Part shown: piece by piece, positions 1-9,138 of the stretch
Layout: every line of letters begins with the position of its first letter
Position numbering within the stretch: position 1 is the stretch's first letter
Assembly (NCBI GenBank): GCA_045106195.1
Contig: JBGCEH010000062.1
Span: 14,334 to 78,333, forward strand
Length of the DNA: 64,000 nucleotides
Source: Granulosicoccus sp045106195
Lineage (GTDB): Bacteria; Pseudomonadota; Gammaproteobacteria; Granulosicoccales; Granulosicoccaceae
Direction of reading: 5' to 3'
The notes under the pieces: generated by a model
Databases searched by the model: none
What the model saw: only the letters and a program-made list of their open reading frames with translations
Told to the model about the DNA's origin: nothing
Program-made: the position numbers and the translations under genes

Positions 1-1443
1 TCTGGAATGCAGCCGTTCAGCTTTCATCTCACTCATCTTTTGCATCGCCAGCATGCCGATCTCAAGATGTTGTGCAACCTGTGTCTGATAAAACTCGGAT
101 GCCATGCCTGGAAGTTTCAGTTCTCCTTGCAGGGGTTTGTCAGACACACATAGCAAGGTACCGTAGGGCACTCGTAAGCGAAATCCGTTAGCGGCAATAG
201 TGGCTGATTCCATATCAAGGGCAACCGCTCGCGATTGCGATAACCTTCTGACCGGTTCCTTCTGATCCTGCAATTCCCAGTTTCGGTTGTCAATTGACGC
301 CACGGTACCAGTACGCATGATGCGTTTCAATTCGTAACCCTCCAGGCCGGTTACTTCTGCCACCGCACTCTCCAATGCCTGTTGTACTTCGGCTAGAGCA
401 GGAACGGGAACCCATACTGGAAGATCAGCATCCAGCACTTTATCTTCACGAACATAGGCGTGGGCCAGAACGTAATCGCCCAGCTCTTGCGTATTGCGCA
501 GGCCTGCACAATGGCCAAGCATCAGCCAGGCGTGAGGTCGCAGTACGGCGATATGGTCGGTTATGGTTTTGGCATTGGAAGGTCCAACTCCGATATTGAC
601 CATCGTGATGCCTTTGCTTTTTCCAGCCTTGAGATGGTAGGCGGGCATTTGTGGTTGGCGTGCTGGTGAGGTTCCCGAGCTGCGTTCCGACTCCCCGTTC
701 AGTGTGATGACATTGCCCGGTTCGACAAACGCCTCATAGCGAGAGTCACCGTTGGCCATCAGGTCTCTTGCCAGACGGCAGAATTCTTCGATGTAGAACT
801 GGTAGTTGGTAAACAGTACGTAGTTCTGAAAATGTTCAGGTGCCGTTGCCGAATAATGCACCAGTCGGTAGAGGGAGTAGTCAACACGCTGTGCGGGAAA
901 GGGTGCAAGTGGCATGGGCAGACCGGGTTCCAGTTCCTGTGTGCCATTGACGATGTAATCATTGACATGGGCGATGTCAGGCACATCGAAGGCATCACGC
1001 AAAGATGTGCTGATTTCCTGCGGTCGGCTTACTGCAAGGGTGGAACCTGCTTCCAGGGCGAAGTGCAATGGAATCGGAACATCCGAAAATCCGATCTCCA
1101 CAGGTTCATTGTGATTGCTTGTCAATAGCGTTAATTGATGGATCAGGTAGCCACGAAACAGAGCAGGTTGAGTAATGGTTGTGGTGTAAAGCCCGGGTTG
1201 GTCAACATGGCCGTAGGAGAGGCGCGAATCAACTCGCGCAAAGGTGCTGGTCCTGAAACGGATTTCAGGATAGAAAGCACGATGTTTGTTTTCAGGTAAG
1301 TGGCCAGCCAGATAATCCTTGAACGCAGCGCGAAGAAAATCAGCACTGATTTCGTAGAGCCTTATAAGCTCTTCGACAGCCTTTTCTGCATCAGTAAAAC
1401 GTGCAGCGGCTTGCGGGGCCGGGGTGTTAATTGGTGTACTCAT
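1..1443 (-). CDS. amn: AMP nucleosidase (partial, C-terminus beyond window)
   Basis: Hydrolyses AMP to adenine and ribose 5-phosphate in the cytoplasm, a purine salvage and adenylate-control step. The reading frame starts at ATG 1443 (MSTPINTPAPQAAARFTDAE) and stays open for 481 codons to base 1. It ends in ERLHSR, which matches my memory of the E. coli Amn C-terminal region, so only about a dozen residues should be missing. The N-terminal half carries the Amn-specific region; the C-terminal half carries the nucleoside-phosphorylase-like fold, including VNIGVGPSNAKTITDH, a GHCAGLR segment and ALDMESATIAANGFR near the end. It is followed on the minus strand, upstream, by an unrelated transporter gene 132 bp away. 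Family assignment is firm; regulation is not visible. Confidence 0.93.
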   Translation of the reverse strand, partial: MSTPINTPAPQAAARFTDAEKAVEELIRLYEISADFLRAAFKDYLAGHLPENKHRAFYPEIRFRTSTFARVDSRLSYGHVDQPGLYTTTITQPALFRGYLIHQLTLLTSNHNEPVEIGFSDVPIPLHFALEAGSTLAVSRPQEISTSLRDAFDVPDIAHVNDYIVNGTQELEPGLPMPLAPFPAQRVDYSLYRLVHYSATAPEHFQNYVLFTNYQFYIEEFCRLARDLMANGDSRYEAFVEPGNVITLNGESERSSGTSPARQPQMPAYHLKAGKSKGITMVNIGVGPSNAKTITDHIAVLRPHAWLMLGHCAGLRNTQELGDYVLAHAYVREDKVLDADLPVWVPVPALAEVQQALESAVAEVTGLEGYELKRIMRTGTVASIDNRNWELQDQKEPVRRLSQSRAVALDMESATIAANGFRLRVPYGTLLCVSDKPLQGELKLPGMASEFYQTQVAQHLEIGMLAMQKMSEMKAERLHSR

Positions 1444-1575
1444 ATGAACTCCATAGGAATTCGCGGATAGGATACCACGTTGTTTGGCGTTAAGTAGTGT
1501 GGCAGGAGAATCAAAGCCGTGGTATTTCTACTCGCAGGTGACATGGGGTGGTGGGTTGTCCGACGGCATTGCCGT

Positions 1576-2823
1576 TCACTTACCATGGCACGTTGGTTCT
1601 GGCTTGGAATCTCTGTACCCTAAATAAACGAGCGACAGCACGGCGGCTACAAGGTAGACAACTTGAAGTGTGAGCACTGTGTGTGTAGGGATAATGAACA
1701 GCACGGTGCCGAGGGCCGTATATAGAATTCCAAGCAAGAGCTGTGAGGTATAACTTTTAACCAGTAGGTAGTGGATACTGCCTTCGCTTCGTGCGACGTC
1801 GAAAAAACGCTTGTTGAACGCCAGTCTGAAGAATGAGGAAAAAAAGGTGATCACCAACAATGTTACGATCAAGCTGCCTCCAGCGGAGTCTTCGTTCAGG
1901 GTGAATCTAAGCAGCCACGACAGGGCATAAAGCAGCACCGCACCGTGAAACAGTCTCTCGGTAGAAAGATGATCGATCCTGTTTTTGATGACGAAAAACA
2001 TCAGTGCAAAACCCAATGCCAGTAAAACAACGGCAATTCCCAGCTTTGAGAAATCTTCTCTAACGACAAGGAATAGAGAGAGTGTCCAGAAATGGCTCTC
2101 CAGATACAGAAATAGTCCGTCTATCGCAAACGTTTTTCGAGAACCTCGACTATCTGAGAAGGCGAGGCTCTGGCGAGTGTTCACAATTGTTGTTACGCTA
2201 TGCAGTTGGGAGCGGGTGTGTTCTGGTCGGGCTAACCACAGGTTTGATGCGGCACTTATACCTGCACTGAGCGCCAGGATCCACACTAAGCTTCCGTTTT
2301 CAAGCAGAAATCCTCCCAGGATGATGCCGGTTTTAAGGAACAAAGTGACAAATATCTGAAAGTTCCCATACTGCTTGCCAGTGTCGTTTTGCCCAAGTTG
2401 TTGTAGGAACAGGGTTCGTTGCGTTGTCCAGAAAAATGCATTGTACAAACCATTGAACAAGCCGATGCAGCAAGCGGCAATGACCAGTTTGCCCGTAGCC
2501 GATGTGTAGGGTTCAGGAGGTGTCTGAAACAATGCCATGCCCGGAATTGTCGTGAACAACCCGACGACAAACACGAGACAAACTTCAAACAGAAAGGTCA
2601 GGGCGATGAGACGTCTTAGTGGCCAGTGCATTGAAAGTCGTTGCCACAATCGCAAGGAGGCGGCAAAGGCCAATCCGGATGAGCCGATCAACAGGCTCAG
2701 TCCAGCCAGTCCAAGTCCGTGAGTCCATAAGTATACCGGTAGGAAAAACGGTAGAAGACCGATAAGAAAAGAGTGAGCGCCAAGAAACTGATAGAAGTGC
2801 AGCGCAGATTTGCTAGCGCTCAA
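1576..2823 (-). CDS. MFS-like multi-pass membrane transporter, third gene of an ATP-grasp operon
   Basis: A 415-residue, strongly hydrophobic protein with about 10-12 membrane segments and an overall MFS-like layout. A basic loop after about residue 60 (LRLWQRLSMHWPLRRL) resembles the cytoplasmic loop between helices 2 and 3, although the classical MFS GxLaDrxGrr motif is not clear. The only plausible start is TTG at 2823; no in-frame ATG lies nearby upstream and a weak GGA lies about 9 bases before it. It is the last gene of a minus-strand run behind two ATP-grasp genes, 78 bp after the nearer one. By context it would export or import whatever those ligases make; that is inference. I do not recognise the subfamily. 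Confidence 0.7.
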   Translation of the reverse strand: MSASKSALHFYQFLGAHSFLIGLLPFFLPVYLWTHGLGLAGLSLLIGSSGLAFAASLRLWQRLSMHWPLRRLIALTFLFEVCLVFVVGLFTTIPGMALFQTPPEPYTSATGKLVIAACCIGLFNGLYNAFFWTTQRTLFLQQLGQNDTGKQYGNFQIFVTLFLKTGIILGGFLLENGSLVWILALSAGISAASNLWLARPEHTRSQLHSVTTIVNTRQSLAFSDSRGSRKTFAIDGLFLYLESHFWTLSLFLVVREDFSKLGIAVVLLALGFALMFFVIKNRIDHLSTERLFHGAVLLYALSWLLRFTLNEDSAGGSLIVTLLVITFFSSFFRLAFNKRFFDVARSEGSIHYLLVKSYTSQLLLGILYTALGTVLFIIPTHTVLTLQVVYLVAAVLSLVYLGYRDSKPEPTCHGK

Positions 2824-2901
2824 AGTAGTGCATCCAGTGTGTGCTTGTCATGGCAATGCCATATCCATCAGTGCAAACCAATGCGCCGGTCAAGTCGTTA
2901 A

Positions 2902-3810
2902 TCAGAACGTGTCCGCATCTGTGACGGCTAATGCATCCATCTCGGCATAGAACGCGTCGAGGTTTTCCTTTTGGCCGTATCGGGGGAAGCTATGCATACG
3001 CGTGTAAGGTCTGGAATTGACCTCCAGAAAGATGCAACGTTGCTCTCGATAGTCTTTTTCTATGCCTTCTTCGAAGATGACGTCGATGCCAAACAGCTTG
3101 GCATCAAACGCCTTGATGACTCTTAGGAACAGCTCTCTATTGGCGGCAGGAATGGTTGCCTGGTCAATGATTTCTACAACACCACCCGGAGCCAACGCGA
3201 CGCGATTGAACGTATAGACCCGTTCGCCGTTCAGGGGTACCGTTTCGAGTGTACGGCCTGATCTGGCCAGATAGGCAGTTGTCGCTGGGCCTTTGCTAAT
3301 GGGATAGATAGTCGGGTAGAGCCCCATCTGCGTTCTGACAGCATTCTCATCATCGATCAATTTTTCAATGTTGTCCCTGCCATTGCCGTCGACGAACGGT
3401 GGGTAACGGCGGATCACAGATACCAACTCGGTATCAGTTGCCAGAACGCGATAATTCGAGCCTAGTAAATATTGTTCGACAACGCTGCTCGGCCACCAGA
3501 CTTTGACAAGAAGGGCTGCCTTCCAGAGTTCACGATAGTTATTGATCGGAAAGTGGCTGCCACGGGAAAAACCGCTGACGTCAGGTTTAATGCAAAGCGG
3601 AAAGCCGTGCTCTTTCGCAAACCGATGCGCAGTAAAGGGGTTGTAGAACAAAGCGCCTTTGGCGTGCGGCACATCGTGCTGAGCGAACATCTGGCGGGCC
3701 TGTCGCTTGGAGCGACTGGCTTTTCTGACTTGTAGCGAATTGTAGTTGCTGCAGCCTGCCATGTACTTCTGGCTGATCCAGCGATAGACCAGCGCTTTGA
3801 GGGATTTCAT
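2902..3810 (-). CDS. ATP-grasp ligase-like protein, cyanophycin-synthetase/GshAB-like core
   Basis: A 302-residue protein with the features of an ATP-grasp carboxylate-amine ligase. FPLCIKPDVSGFSRG (about residues 70-85) is the ATP-contacting lysine strand. SSVVEQYLLGSNYRVLATD (about 110-130) is the EqyxxGxxyRvl segment. VSVIRRYPPFVDGNGRDNIE resembles the loop of cyanophycin synthetase and bifunctional glutathione synthetases. LFGIDVIFEEG and CIFLEVNSRPYTRMH (about 240-280) supply the metal-binding acid and the ExNxxP signature. It probably activates a carboxylate as acyl phosphate and joins it to an amine; the substrate is unknown. It starts 18 bp after the neighbouring ATP-grasp gene, so the two are probably co-transcribed. 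No peptide precursor is obvious nearby. Confidence 0.75.
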   Translation of the reverse strand: MKSLKALVYRWISQKYMAGCSNYNSLQVRKASRSKRQARQMFAQHDVPHAKGALFYNPFTAHRFAKEHGFPLCIKPDVSGFSRGSHFPINNYRELWKAALLVKVWWPSSVVEQYLLGSNYRVLATDTELVSVIRRYPPFVDGNGRDNIEKLIDDENAVRTQMGLYPTIYPISKGPATTAYLARSGRTLETVPLNGERVYTFNRVALAPGGVVEIIDQATIPAANRELFLRVIKAFDAKLFGIDVIFEEGIEKDYREQRCIFLEVNSRPYTRMHSFPRYGQKENLDAFYAEMDALAVTDADTF

Positions 3811-3828
3811 GAATTGCCCGGACTACGG

Positions 3829-4695
3829 TTATGGCTGAGGATAGTGCTCAGGGATCTTGTTGCCACCAACGTGATGATTGGCAGCGGCACGCTTGCGGCG
3901 GCCGTACATCATCATGCTGGCAAAGATCGGCTGTGGCCTGTCAACTGGCTTGATGAGCTTGGTTGCCTGGGCAAGGCTCATCATTGACGAACGGATAAAG
4001 CGCCACTTTTGGGACCATGTGTATTCGCCATCGAGCAGGTTAATGGGCATTGGCAGGAACAGATTGATTTCTATGACGTGAAAGTGCCCCGTGACCAGGG
4101 CGTCGAGACTATCTGCCCGCACACTCATACGGCTGATGCCGAACTTGCCGATCTGTGAAAGGTAGTTTGCAAGGAGCGCCTGTTGTTCGGCAGTGAACTG
4201 GCTGGTTATGTCAGCGTAGCGGGTGAAACGGTTATATTTGCTGTTTATCGGAAAATTTTCACTGTGGTTTATTGCCTCTGTGACCGTAAATACATCGTGT
4301 CTGTTGTCGTCGCGGTTGGCGTCGATACTGAAGAGTTCGAATTCGCGTTGTCCGGGCGCAGCTTCCTGCAGGAGATAGCGTTGAGGCTGTTCGGCAAGTT
4401 CTGACCGGAGTTGGACAAGTTGTGCCTGATCGTCTGCCCTGCGTATGCCGTGAGCGTTTTGTCCCCATTCCGGCTTCAGAAAAACCGGAAAACTGGATGG
4501 AGTCAGGGCGTCCGAATCAATGTTTTGTGCAAGTCTCCAGCGCTCGGGGATGAGCGAATCCATAGACAGTTTGGAGAAAACCCCTTGTTCTTCAGAGAAA
4601 TAGCGGGCGTTGAGTTGCCAGTAGCGCCACGGCGCTGTCGCAATCCTTGCACAAAAAAGGATGTAGGTAACTACCATGATAATCGTGATATGCAT
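3829..4695 (-). CDS. second, divergent ATP-grasp-like protein with N-terminal hydrophobic segment
   Basis: A 288-residue protein, first gene of the minus-strand three-gene operon. It begins with a hydrophobic stretch (HITIIMVVTYILFCARIA) that could be a membrane anchor. ATP-grasp hallmarks follow: FPVFLKPEWGQNAHGIRRAD (about residues 68-87) as the nucleotide-binding lysine strand, RYLLQEAAPGQREFELFSID as the E-x-G-E region, and FHVIEINLFLPMPINLL (about 205-221) as the terminal ExN metal site, with a rearranged proline. The C-terminus is basic and polar (YGRRKRAAANHHVGG). It is not a close paralogue of its neighbour, so the operon encodes two different ligases. The motifs support ATP-grasp membership moderately. 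Substrate unknown; a membrane-associated peptide or amide-bond step is one guess. Confidence 0.65.
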   Translation of the reverse strand: MHITIIMVVTYILFCARIATAPWRYWQLNARYFSEEQGVFSKLSMDSLIPERWRLAQNIDSDALTPSSFPVFLKPEWGQNAHGIRRADDQAQLVQLRSELAEQPQRYLLQEAAPGQREFELFSIDANRDDNRHDVFTVTEAINHSENFPINSKYNRFTRYADITSQFTAEQQALLANYLSQIGKFGISRMSVRADSLDALVTGHFHVIEINLFLPMPINLLDGEYTWSQKWRFIRSSMMSLAQATKLIKPVDRPQPIFASMMMYGRRKRAAANHHVGGNKIPEHYPQP

Positions 4696-5538
4696 GACGT
4701 GCTACCGCCTACTCCTGTGCTTTGACTTTGGGCTTGAATTATTCCCGAGCCTAATGTTACCGCGCATCGACGTCTTGTCGCCAGTATTGACTATTCGTAT
4801 TTCTTGCAATTTCGTTACTTATTAGTGATATGGGGTTGTCGTCAAAGTTCCTGTATCCGATGTTTGAACACAATTTTAGACTAAGGTTCCGTTGTTACAC
4901 TTTCCGTCTGGCAAGGTGGTAACGGGAAACACGATCACGTGTGGATCGGCAGCCCGGCGTGTTGCTCAGGATACGAGATCGATTTTTATCGATTACGGGC
5001 TTTTTGAATGTTGCAATTAGCGTCATTCTGATGGCGGTAATATTCCCCGGATTGAGGTTTAATCGGGATTGCCGTCAATATGATGCACTTGGCGATGCGC
5101 ACCTGACATGCTCAGGCTTGTTTTTTTCGTCGGAATGTCAGTTGCTTTCGCTCCTCGAGCATTGATATTACCGATTGATGCTTCTCATACCCAGGATTAG
5201 CGACCGAATAGACCTTGGTAACCTACATGCTCGTCCCAAAATTGGGTAGAATTGCGGGTTTACCAAGCACGGCACACTGTACGGCGAAACGTATCTGAAC
5301 CTTTCACCAGGTTGGGGCTGTCCAAGACCTGACCTGGCGGGATTGTGGCAGGCATTTTGATATGTCCGGGACGATACGCAACCGTCGAGGTGTGCTTTTC
5401 GCGTTTCATCCATCTTAATTTTGTTCTTTTCTTGATTTTTTGTAGGTAACGCCCGGCGTATCCGTCTCATCTGGTCTCACCATATGGCACATCCGATACG
5501 TACTTGCGGACCAATATTCACAGAGCGTGAGCACCAAC
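4696..5538. other. gene-poor intergenic region between the ATP-grasp operon and EF-G
   Basis: About 840 bases without a convincing gene. It must hold the divergent promoters of the minus-strand ATP-grasp operon and of the plus-strand EF-G gene, but I could not point to a strong -35/-10 pair. Two short open frames here (74 codons at 4941, 100 codons on the minus strand at 5470) lack a ribosome binding site and coding character. A small palindrome, ATCGATTTTTATCGAT, lies near 4979. Confidence 0.5.
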
Positions 5539-7623
5539 ATGACTGACCTTTCACATTACCGCAACATTGGCATATTTGCCCACGTTGATGCGGGCAAGAC
5601 CACCACCACCGAGCGTATTCTCAAGCTCACGGGCAAGATTCACAAATCCGGCGAGGTTCATGACGGTGAGGCGACCACCGACTTCATGGAGCAGGAGCAG
5701 GAGCGAGGGATTACCATTCAGTCTGCTGCTACCAGTTGCGAATGGGATGGCCACCGTTTCAATATTATCGATACTCCCGGCCACGTGGATTTCACTATCG
5801 AGGTCTATCGCTCACTGAAAGTACTGGATGGTGGTGTGGGAGTATTCTGCGGCTCCGGTGGCGTAGAGCCTCAGTCAGAAACCAACTGGCGCTACGCCAA
5901 CGACTCTGAAGTTGCTCGCGTCATCTTCGTCAACAAGCTTGACCGTATGGGAGCTGATTTCTATCGCGTGGTCAAGCAGGTCAAAGATGTTCTGGCGGCC
6001 CGTCCTCTGGTCATGGTGCTGCCTATCGGAACTGAAGATGATTTTGTCGGTGTTGTTGACCTCCTGACCGAGAAAGCCTGGATCTGGGACGAAACGGGTA
6101 ACCCGGAGAATTACTCGATCCAGGATGTGCCCGAGGACATGAAGGAAGACGTCGCGAAATGGCGAGAAGAGCTTGTTGAAACGGCTCTGGAAATGGATGA
6201 TGCAGCGATGGAGCGTTATTTTGAAGGCGAAATGCCTGATATCGATACTCTTCAAAAATGTATTCGCAAAGGCACCATCAATCTGGAGTGGTTCCCGACT
6301 TTCTGCGGTTCTGCGTTCAAGAACAAAGGTATCCAGCCCATGCTTGATGGCGTGGTGTCCTATTTGCCTAGCCCGACGGAGGTTATACCGCAACCGGAAG
6401 TCGACCTCGAAGGTAACGAGACAGGCGAAGTAGCCCTTGTTGATCCTAATAAGCCTTTACGAGCGCTGGCGTTCAAGATCATGGATGACCGCTACGGCGC
6501 GCTGACCTTTATCCGGATCTATTCGGGCAAGATCGCCAAAGGTGATACGGTTCTCAATACGTTTACTGGCAAAACCGAGCGCATCGGGCGAATCGTAGAG
6601 ATGCACGCCGATTCTCGCGCAGAGCTCGACTCCGCACAGGCAGGTGACATCGTCGCAGTTCTGGGTATGAAGAACGTGCAAACAGGTCATACGCTGGCTG
6701 ATCCGAAGCATCCGGCTACTCTGGAGCCCATGGTATTCCCGGATCCGGTCATCTCGATCGCTGTGTCGCCAAAAGACAAGGCAGGTAGTGAGAAGCTGGG
6801 TGTTGCTATCGGCAAGATGGTCGCAGAAGACCCTTCTTTCCGCGTTATGACTGACGAGGAAAGTGGTGAAACCATTCTCATGGGAATGGGCGAGTTGCAT
6901 CTGGATATCAAGATTGACATTCTCAAGCGTACGCATGGTGTCGAAGTTGAAGTAGGCAAGCCACAAGTAGCCTACCGTGAGACCATAACGGCCTCGCTTG
7001 AAGATACCTACACACATAAGAAACAATCGGGTGGTTCAGGCCAGTACGGCCGTATCGATTACACCATCGAGCCGGGGGAGCCGGGTACGGGTTTCGTTTT
7101 CGAGTCAAAGGTCACAGGCGGTAACGTTCCTCGCGAGTACTGGCCTGCTGTAGAAAAAGGCTTCAAGACATCAATGGTCGAAGGTGTATTGGCGGGTTAT
7201 CCGTTGCTTGACTTCCGCGTTGTGCTGAACGATGGCGCTTTTCACGCGGTCGATTCATCGGCTCTGGCTTTTGAAATTGCAGCTAAAGGTGCTTACCGGC
7301 AGTCAATTCCCAAGGCGAGCCCGCAAATCATCGAGCCTGTCATGAAGGTTGATGTTTTCACGCCTGACGATCATGTGGGTGATGTCATTGGCGATCTGAA
7401 TCGTCGCCGTGGAATGATCGCGGGCCAGGAAGCGGGTGCAACAGGCGTACGGATCAAGGCAGATGTGCCGTTGTCCGAGATGTTTGGCTACATTGGTGAC
7501 TTGCGTACCATGACCTCTGGCCGTGGTCAGTTTTCAATGGAATTCAGTCATTACAGCCAGTGTCCCAAAAACGTGGCTGATGTGGTAATCAAGGAAGCTC
7601 AGGAACGCAAGGCAGCCAAGTAG
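5539..7623 (+). CDS. fusA2: elongation factor G paralogue (EF-G 2 type)
   Basis: Translational GTPase of 694 residues with the full EF-G architecture. The G domain has P-loop AHVDAGKTTT near residue 15, switch II DTPGHVDF, and NKLD for guanine recognition, followed by domains II-V through a C-terminal YIGDLRTMTSGRGQFSMEF. Catalyses ribosomal translocation or, for some paralogues, ribosome recycling. ATG 5539 is preferred over GTG 5527 because a GTGAG element sits 7 bases before it. The gene stands alone: no rpsL, rpsG or tuf is adjacent, unlike the str operon, and the window's tuf lies 55 kb away. I therefore infer it is the second EF-G found in many gammaproteobacteria rather than the primary one. 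The sequence alone cannot exclude that it is the only EF-G. Confidence 0.9.
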   Translation: MTDLSHYRNIGIFAHVDAGKTTTTERILKLTGKIHKSGEVHDGEATTDFMEQEQERGITIQSAATSCEWDGHRFNIIDTPGHVDFTIEVYRSLKVLDGGVGVFCGSGGVEPQSETNWRYANDSEVARVIFVNKLDRMGADFYRVVKQVKDVLAARPLVMVLPIGTEDDFVGVVDLLTEKAWIWDETGNPENYSIQDVPEDMKEDVAKWREELVETALEMDDAAMERYFEGEMPDIDTLQKCIRKGTINLEWFPTFCGSAFKNKGIQPMLDGVVSYLPSPTEVIPQPEVDLEGNETGEVALVDPNKPLRALAFKIMDDRYGALTFIRIYSGKIAKGDTVLNTFTGKTERIGRIVEMHADSRAELDSAQAGDIVAVLGMKNVQTGHTLADPKHPATLEPMVFPDPVISIAVSPKDKAGSEKLGVAIGKMVAEDPSFRVMTDEESGETILMGMGELHLDIKIDILKRTHGVEVEVGKPQVAYRETITASLEDTYTHKKQSGGSGQYGRIDYTIEPGEPGTGFVFESKVTGGNVPREYWPAVEKGFKTSMVEGVLAGYPLLDFRVVLNDGAFHAVDSSALAFEIAAKGAYRQSIPKASPQIIEPVMKVDVFTPDDHVGDVIGDLNRRRGMIAGQEAGATGVRIKADVPLSEMFGYIGDLRTMTSGRGQFSMEFSHYSQCPKNVADVVIKEAQERKAAK

Positions 7624-7634
7624 TTTGTTTTCGG

Positions 7635-7663
7635 CTCACGCAAGCCCTTTGGGTTTGCGTGAG
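7635..7663 (+). terminator. strong hairpin after the EF-G gene
   Basis: A 13-bp stem with a TTT loop begins 11 bases after the EF-G stop: CTCACGCAAGCCC, TTT, GGGTTTGCGTGAG, with one G-T wobble. There is no U tract downstream on the plus strand, so it may act as a transcript-end stabiliser or a weak terminator rather than a classical intrinsic terminator. Confidence 0.55.
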
Positions 7664-8154
7664 TAAGGATCGTGCATGACCAGAGGACTTGCAGGCTATC
7701 CGGTTTCCCCGGATTTGGTTTTCGAAGTGTCAATTACATGAATCACTTGTGTATGCGATTGACAGCATTGAAAACGGCGTTTCGTGGTCGGCTGATGACC
7801 GTGCTCTCCGGGACAACAGGCGCGTCTGTGCGGTGGACCCCCTTAGATCTATGCCCCAAGCGTCCTGATTTCGGGCAGCTACGCTTTTGCGACGATCCTA
7901 CGCTGTGCCCTCCTGTATGTCCCCGACTGGGTCCCCGACGGTGTGGAATCGATTTTTTTCATCACGGCCAACATGAGATTTGTAACCGGCGTGGTGCCTG
8001 GCTTTTCAGGTTTGTCTGTCTGTGTCAATATCGTGGACCAACCGAAGTAATCTGCCCTTTCGTTTTAATTTAACCCGCGCATCCTGTACTGTCGTAACTA
8101 ACTACTCGTTACTGCGTGTACGATATCGCCCCAAACTGCCTGAAAACTGGACTC
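7664..8154. other. intergenic region upstream of cobS
   Basis: About 490 bases with no supportable gene. A 133-codon open frame at 7672-8073 has a Cys/Arg-rich, non-protein-like composition and no ribosome binding site, so I treat it as chance. No riboswitch-like cobalamin box could be identified by eye, although a cobalamin element would be of interest in front of cobS. Confidence 0.45.
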
Positions 8155-9138
8155 ATGCTCGACTCTATTTCCCAAAATGACGGTGGCAACTCCTTGCTGC
8201 CTGACACCACTGTCTCCGTCAGAGACGTATTCGGCCTCGATGTCGATTTGCAGGTGCCAGCGTATTCACAACGTAGCGAGCGCGTTCCGGATCTGGATAC
8301 CAGCTATCTGTTTGACCACCGTACAACCATGGCGATATTGGCGGGTTTCGCCAACGACTGGAGAGTGCTCATATCGGGCTTTCATGGCACCGGGAAGTCA
8401 ACACATATCGAACAGGTCGCTGCCAGGTTGAACTGGCCTTGTTTGCGGATCAATCTAGACAGTCACGTCAGTCGGATAGACCTTATTGGCAAAGATGCCA
8501 TCGTTCTCAAGGATGGAAAGCAGGTCACTGAGTTTCAGGATGGCATTTTACCGTGGTCTTATCAGCGCAATGTGGCGCTGGTGTTTGACGAATATGATGC
8601 TGGCCGTCCCGATGTCATGTTTGTGATTCAGCGCGTACTGGAATCAACGGGTCAGTTGACCCTGCTCGATCAAAGCCGTGTGATCAGACCACATCCGGCT
8701 TTCCGCTTTTTTGCTACAGCCAATACCGTTGGGCTGGGAGATACTACGGGTCTGTATCACGGCACGCAGCAAATCAATCAGGCACAAATGGACCGATGGT
8801 CGGTAACGACGGTACTGAATTACCTGCCGCAAGACAAGGAAACAAACGTGGTGCTGGCCAAAGCGCCGCACTTGCAAGATGATGAGGGCCGCAAGCTGGT
8901 TGAGAAAATGGTATCTCTGGCGGGCCTGACTCGCAACGCATTTCGTAACGGCGACTTAGCCACGGTAATGAGTCCCCGTACCGTCATAACGTGGACGCAG
9001 AATCTGACCTTTTTCAAGGACGTCGGCTTGTCGCTTGAACTGGCTTTCGTCAACAAGTGCGATCCGGCAGAACGCGCTCTCATCTCGGAGCTGTATCAGC
9101 GGGTCTTTGGCGAGGAGCTGGCGGATAGTGACGGCTGA
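8155..9138 (+). CDS. cobS: CobS-type cobaltochelatase AAA+ subunit
   Basis: AAA+ ATPase of about 327 residues, related to aerobic cobaltochelatase subunit CobS and MoxR proteins. PDTTVSVRDVFGLDVDL is the N-terminal signature of CobS. Walker A is GFHGTGKSTH (about residues 75-84), Walker B is ALVFDEYDAG (about 141), and ATANTVGLGDTTG is the sensor-1 region. In the aerobic B12 pathway CobS and CobT form a chaperone complex that drives cobalt insertion into hydrogenobyrinic diamide by CobN. ATG 8155 is chosen; a GTG at 8116 in the same frame is possible. The downstream cobT overlaps by 11 bases, indicating translational coupling. No CobN or other cob gene is in the window. Confidence 0.88.
   Translation: MLDSISQNDGGNSLLPDTTVSVRDVFGLDVDLQVPAYSQRSERVPDLDTSYLFDHRTTMAILAGFANDWRVLISGFHGTGKSTHIEQVAARLNWPCLRINLDSHVSRIDLIGKDAIVLKDGKQVTEFQDGILPWSYQRNVALVFDEYDAGRPDVMFVIQRVLESTGQLTLLDQSRVIRPHPAFRFFATANTVGLGDTTGLYHGTQQINQAQMDRWSVTTVLNYLPQDKETNVVLAKAPHLQDDEGRKLVEKMVSLAGLTRNAFRNGDLATVMSPRTVITWTQNLTFFKDVGLSLELAFVNKCDPAERALISELYQRVFGEELADSDG

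Noticed and set aside
4941..5165. Open frame of 74 codons with one hydrophobic stretch
   Set aside because: No ribosome site and implausible flanks; the hydrophobic run alone is weak evidence.
7672..8073. Open frame of 133 codons after the EF-G gene
   Set aside because: Composition is Cys/Arg/Pro-rich with no ribosome site and no recognisable domain; it looks like a chance frame in a gap.
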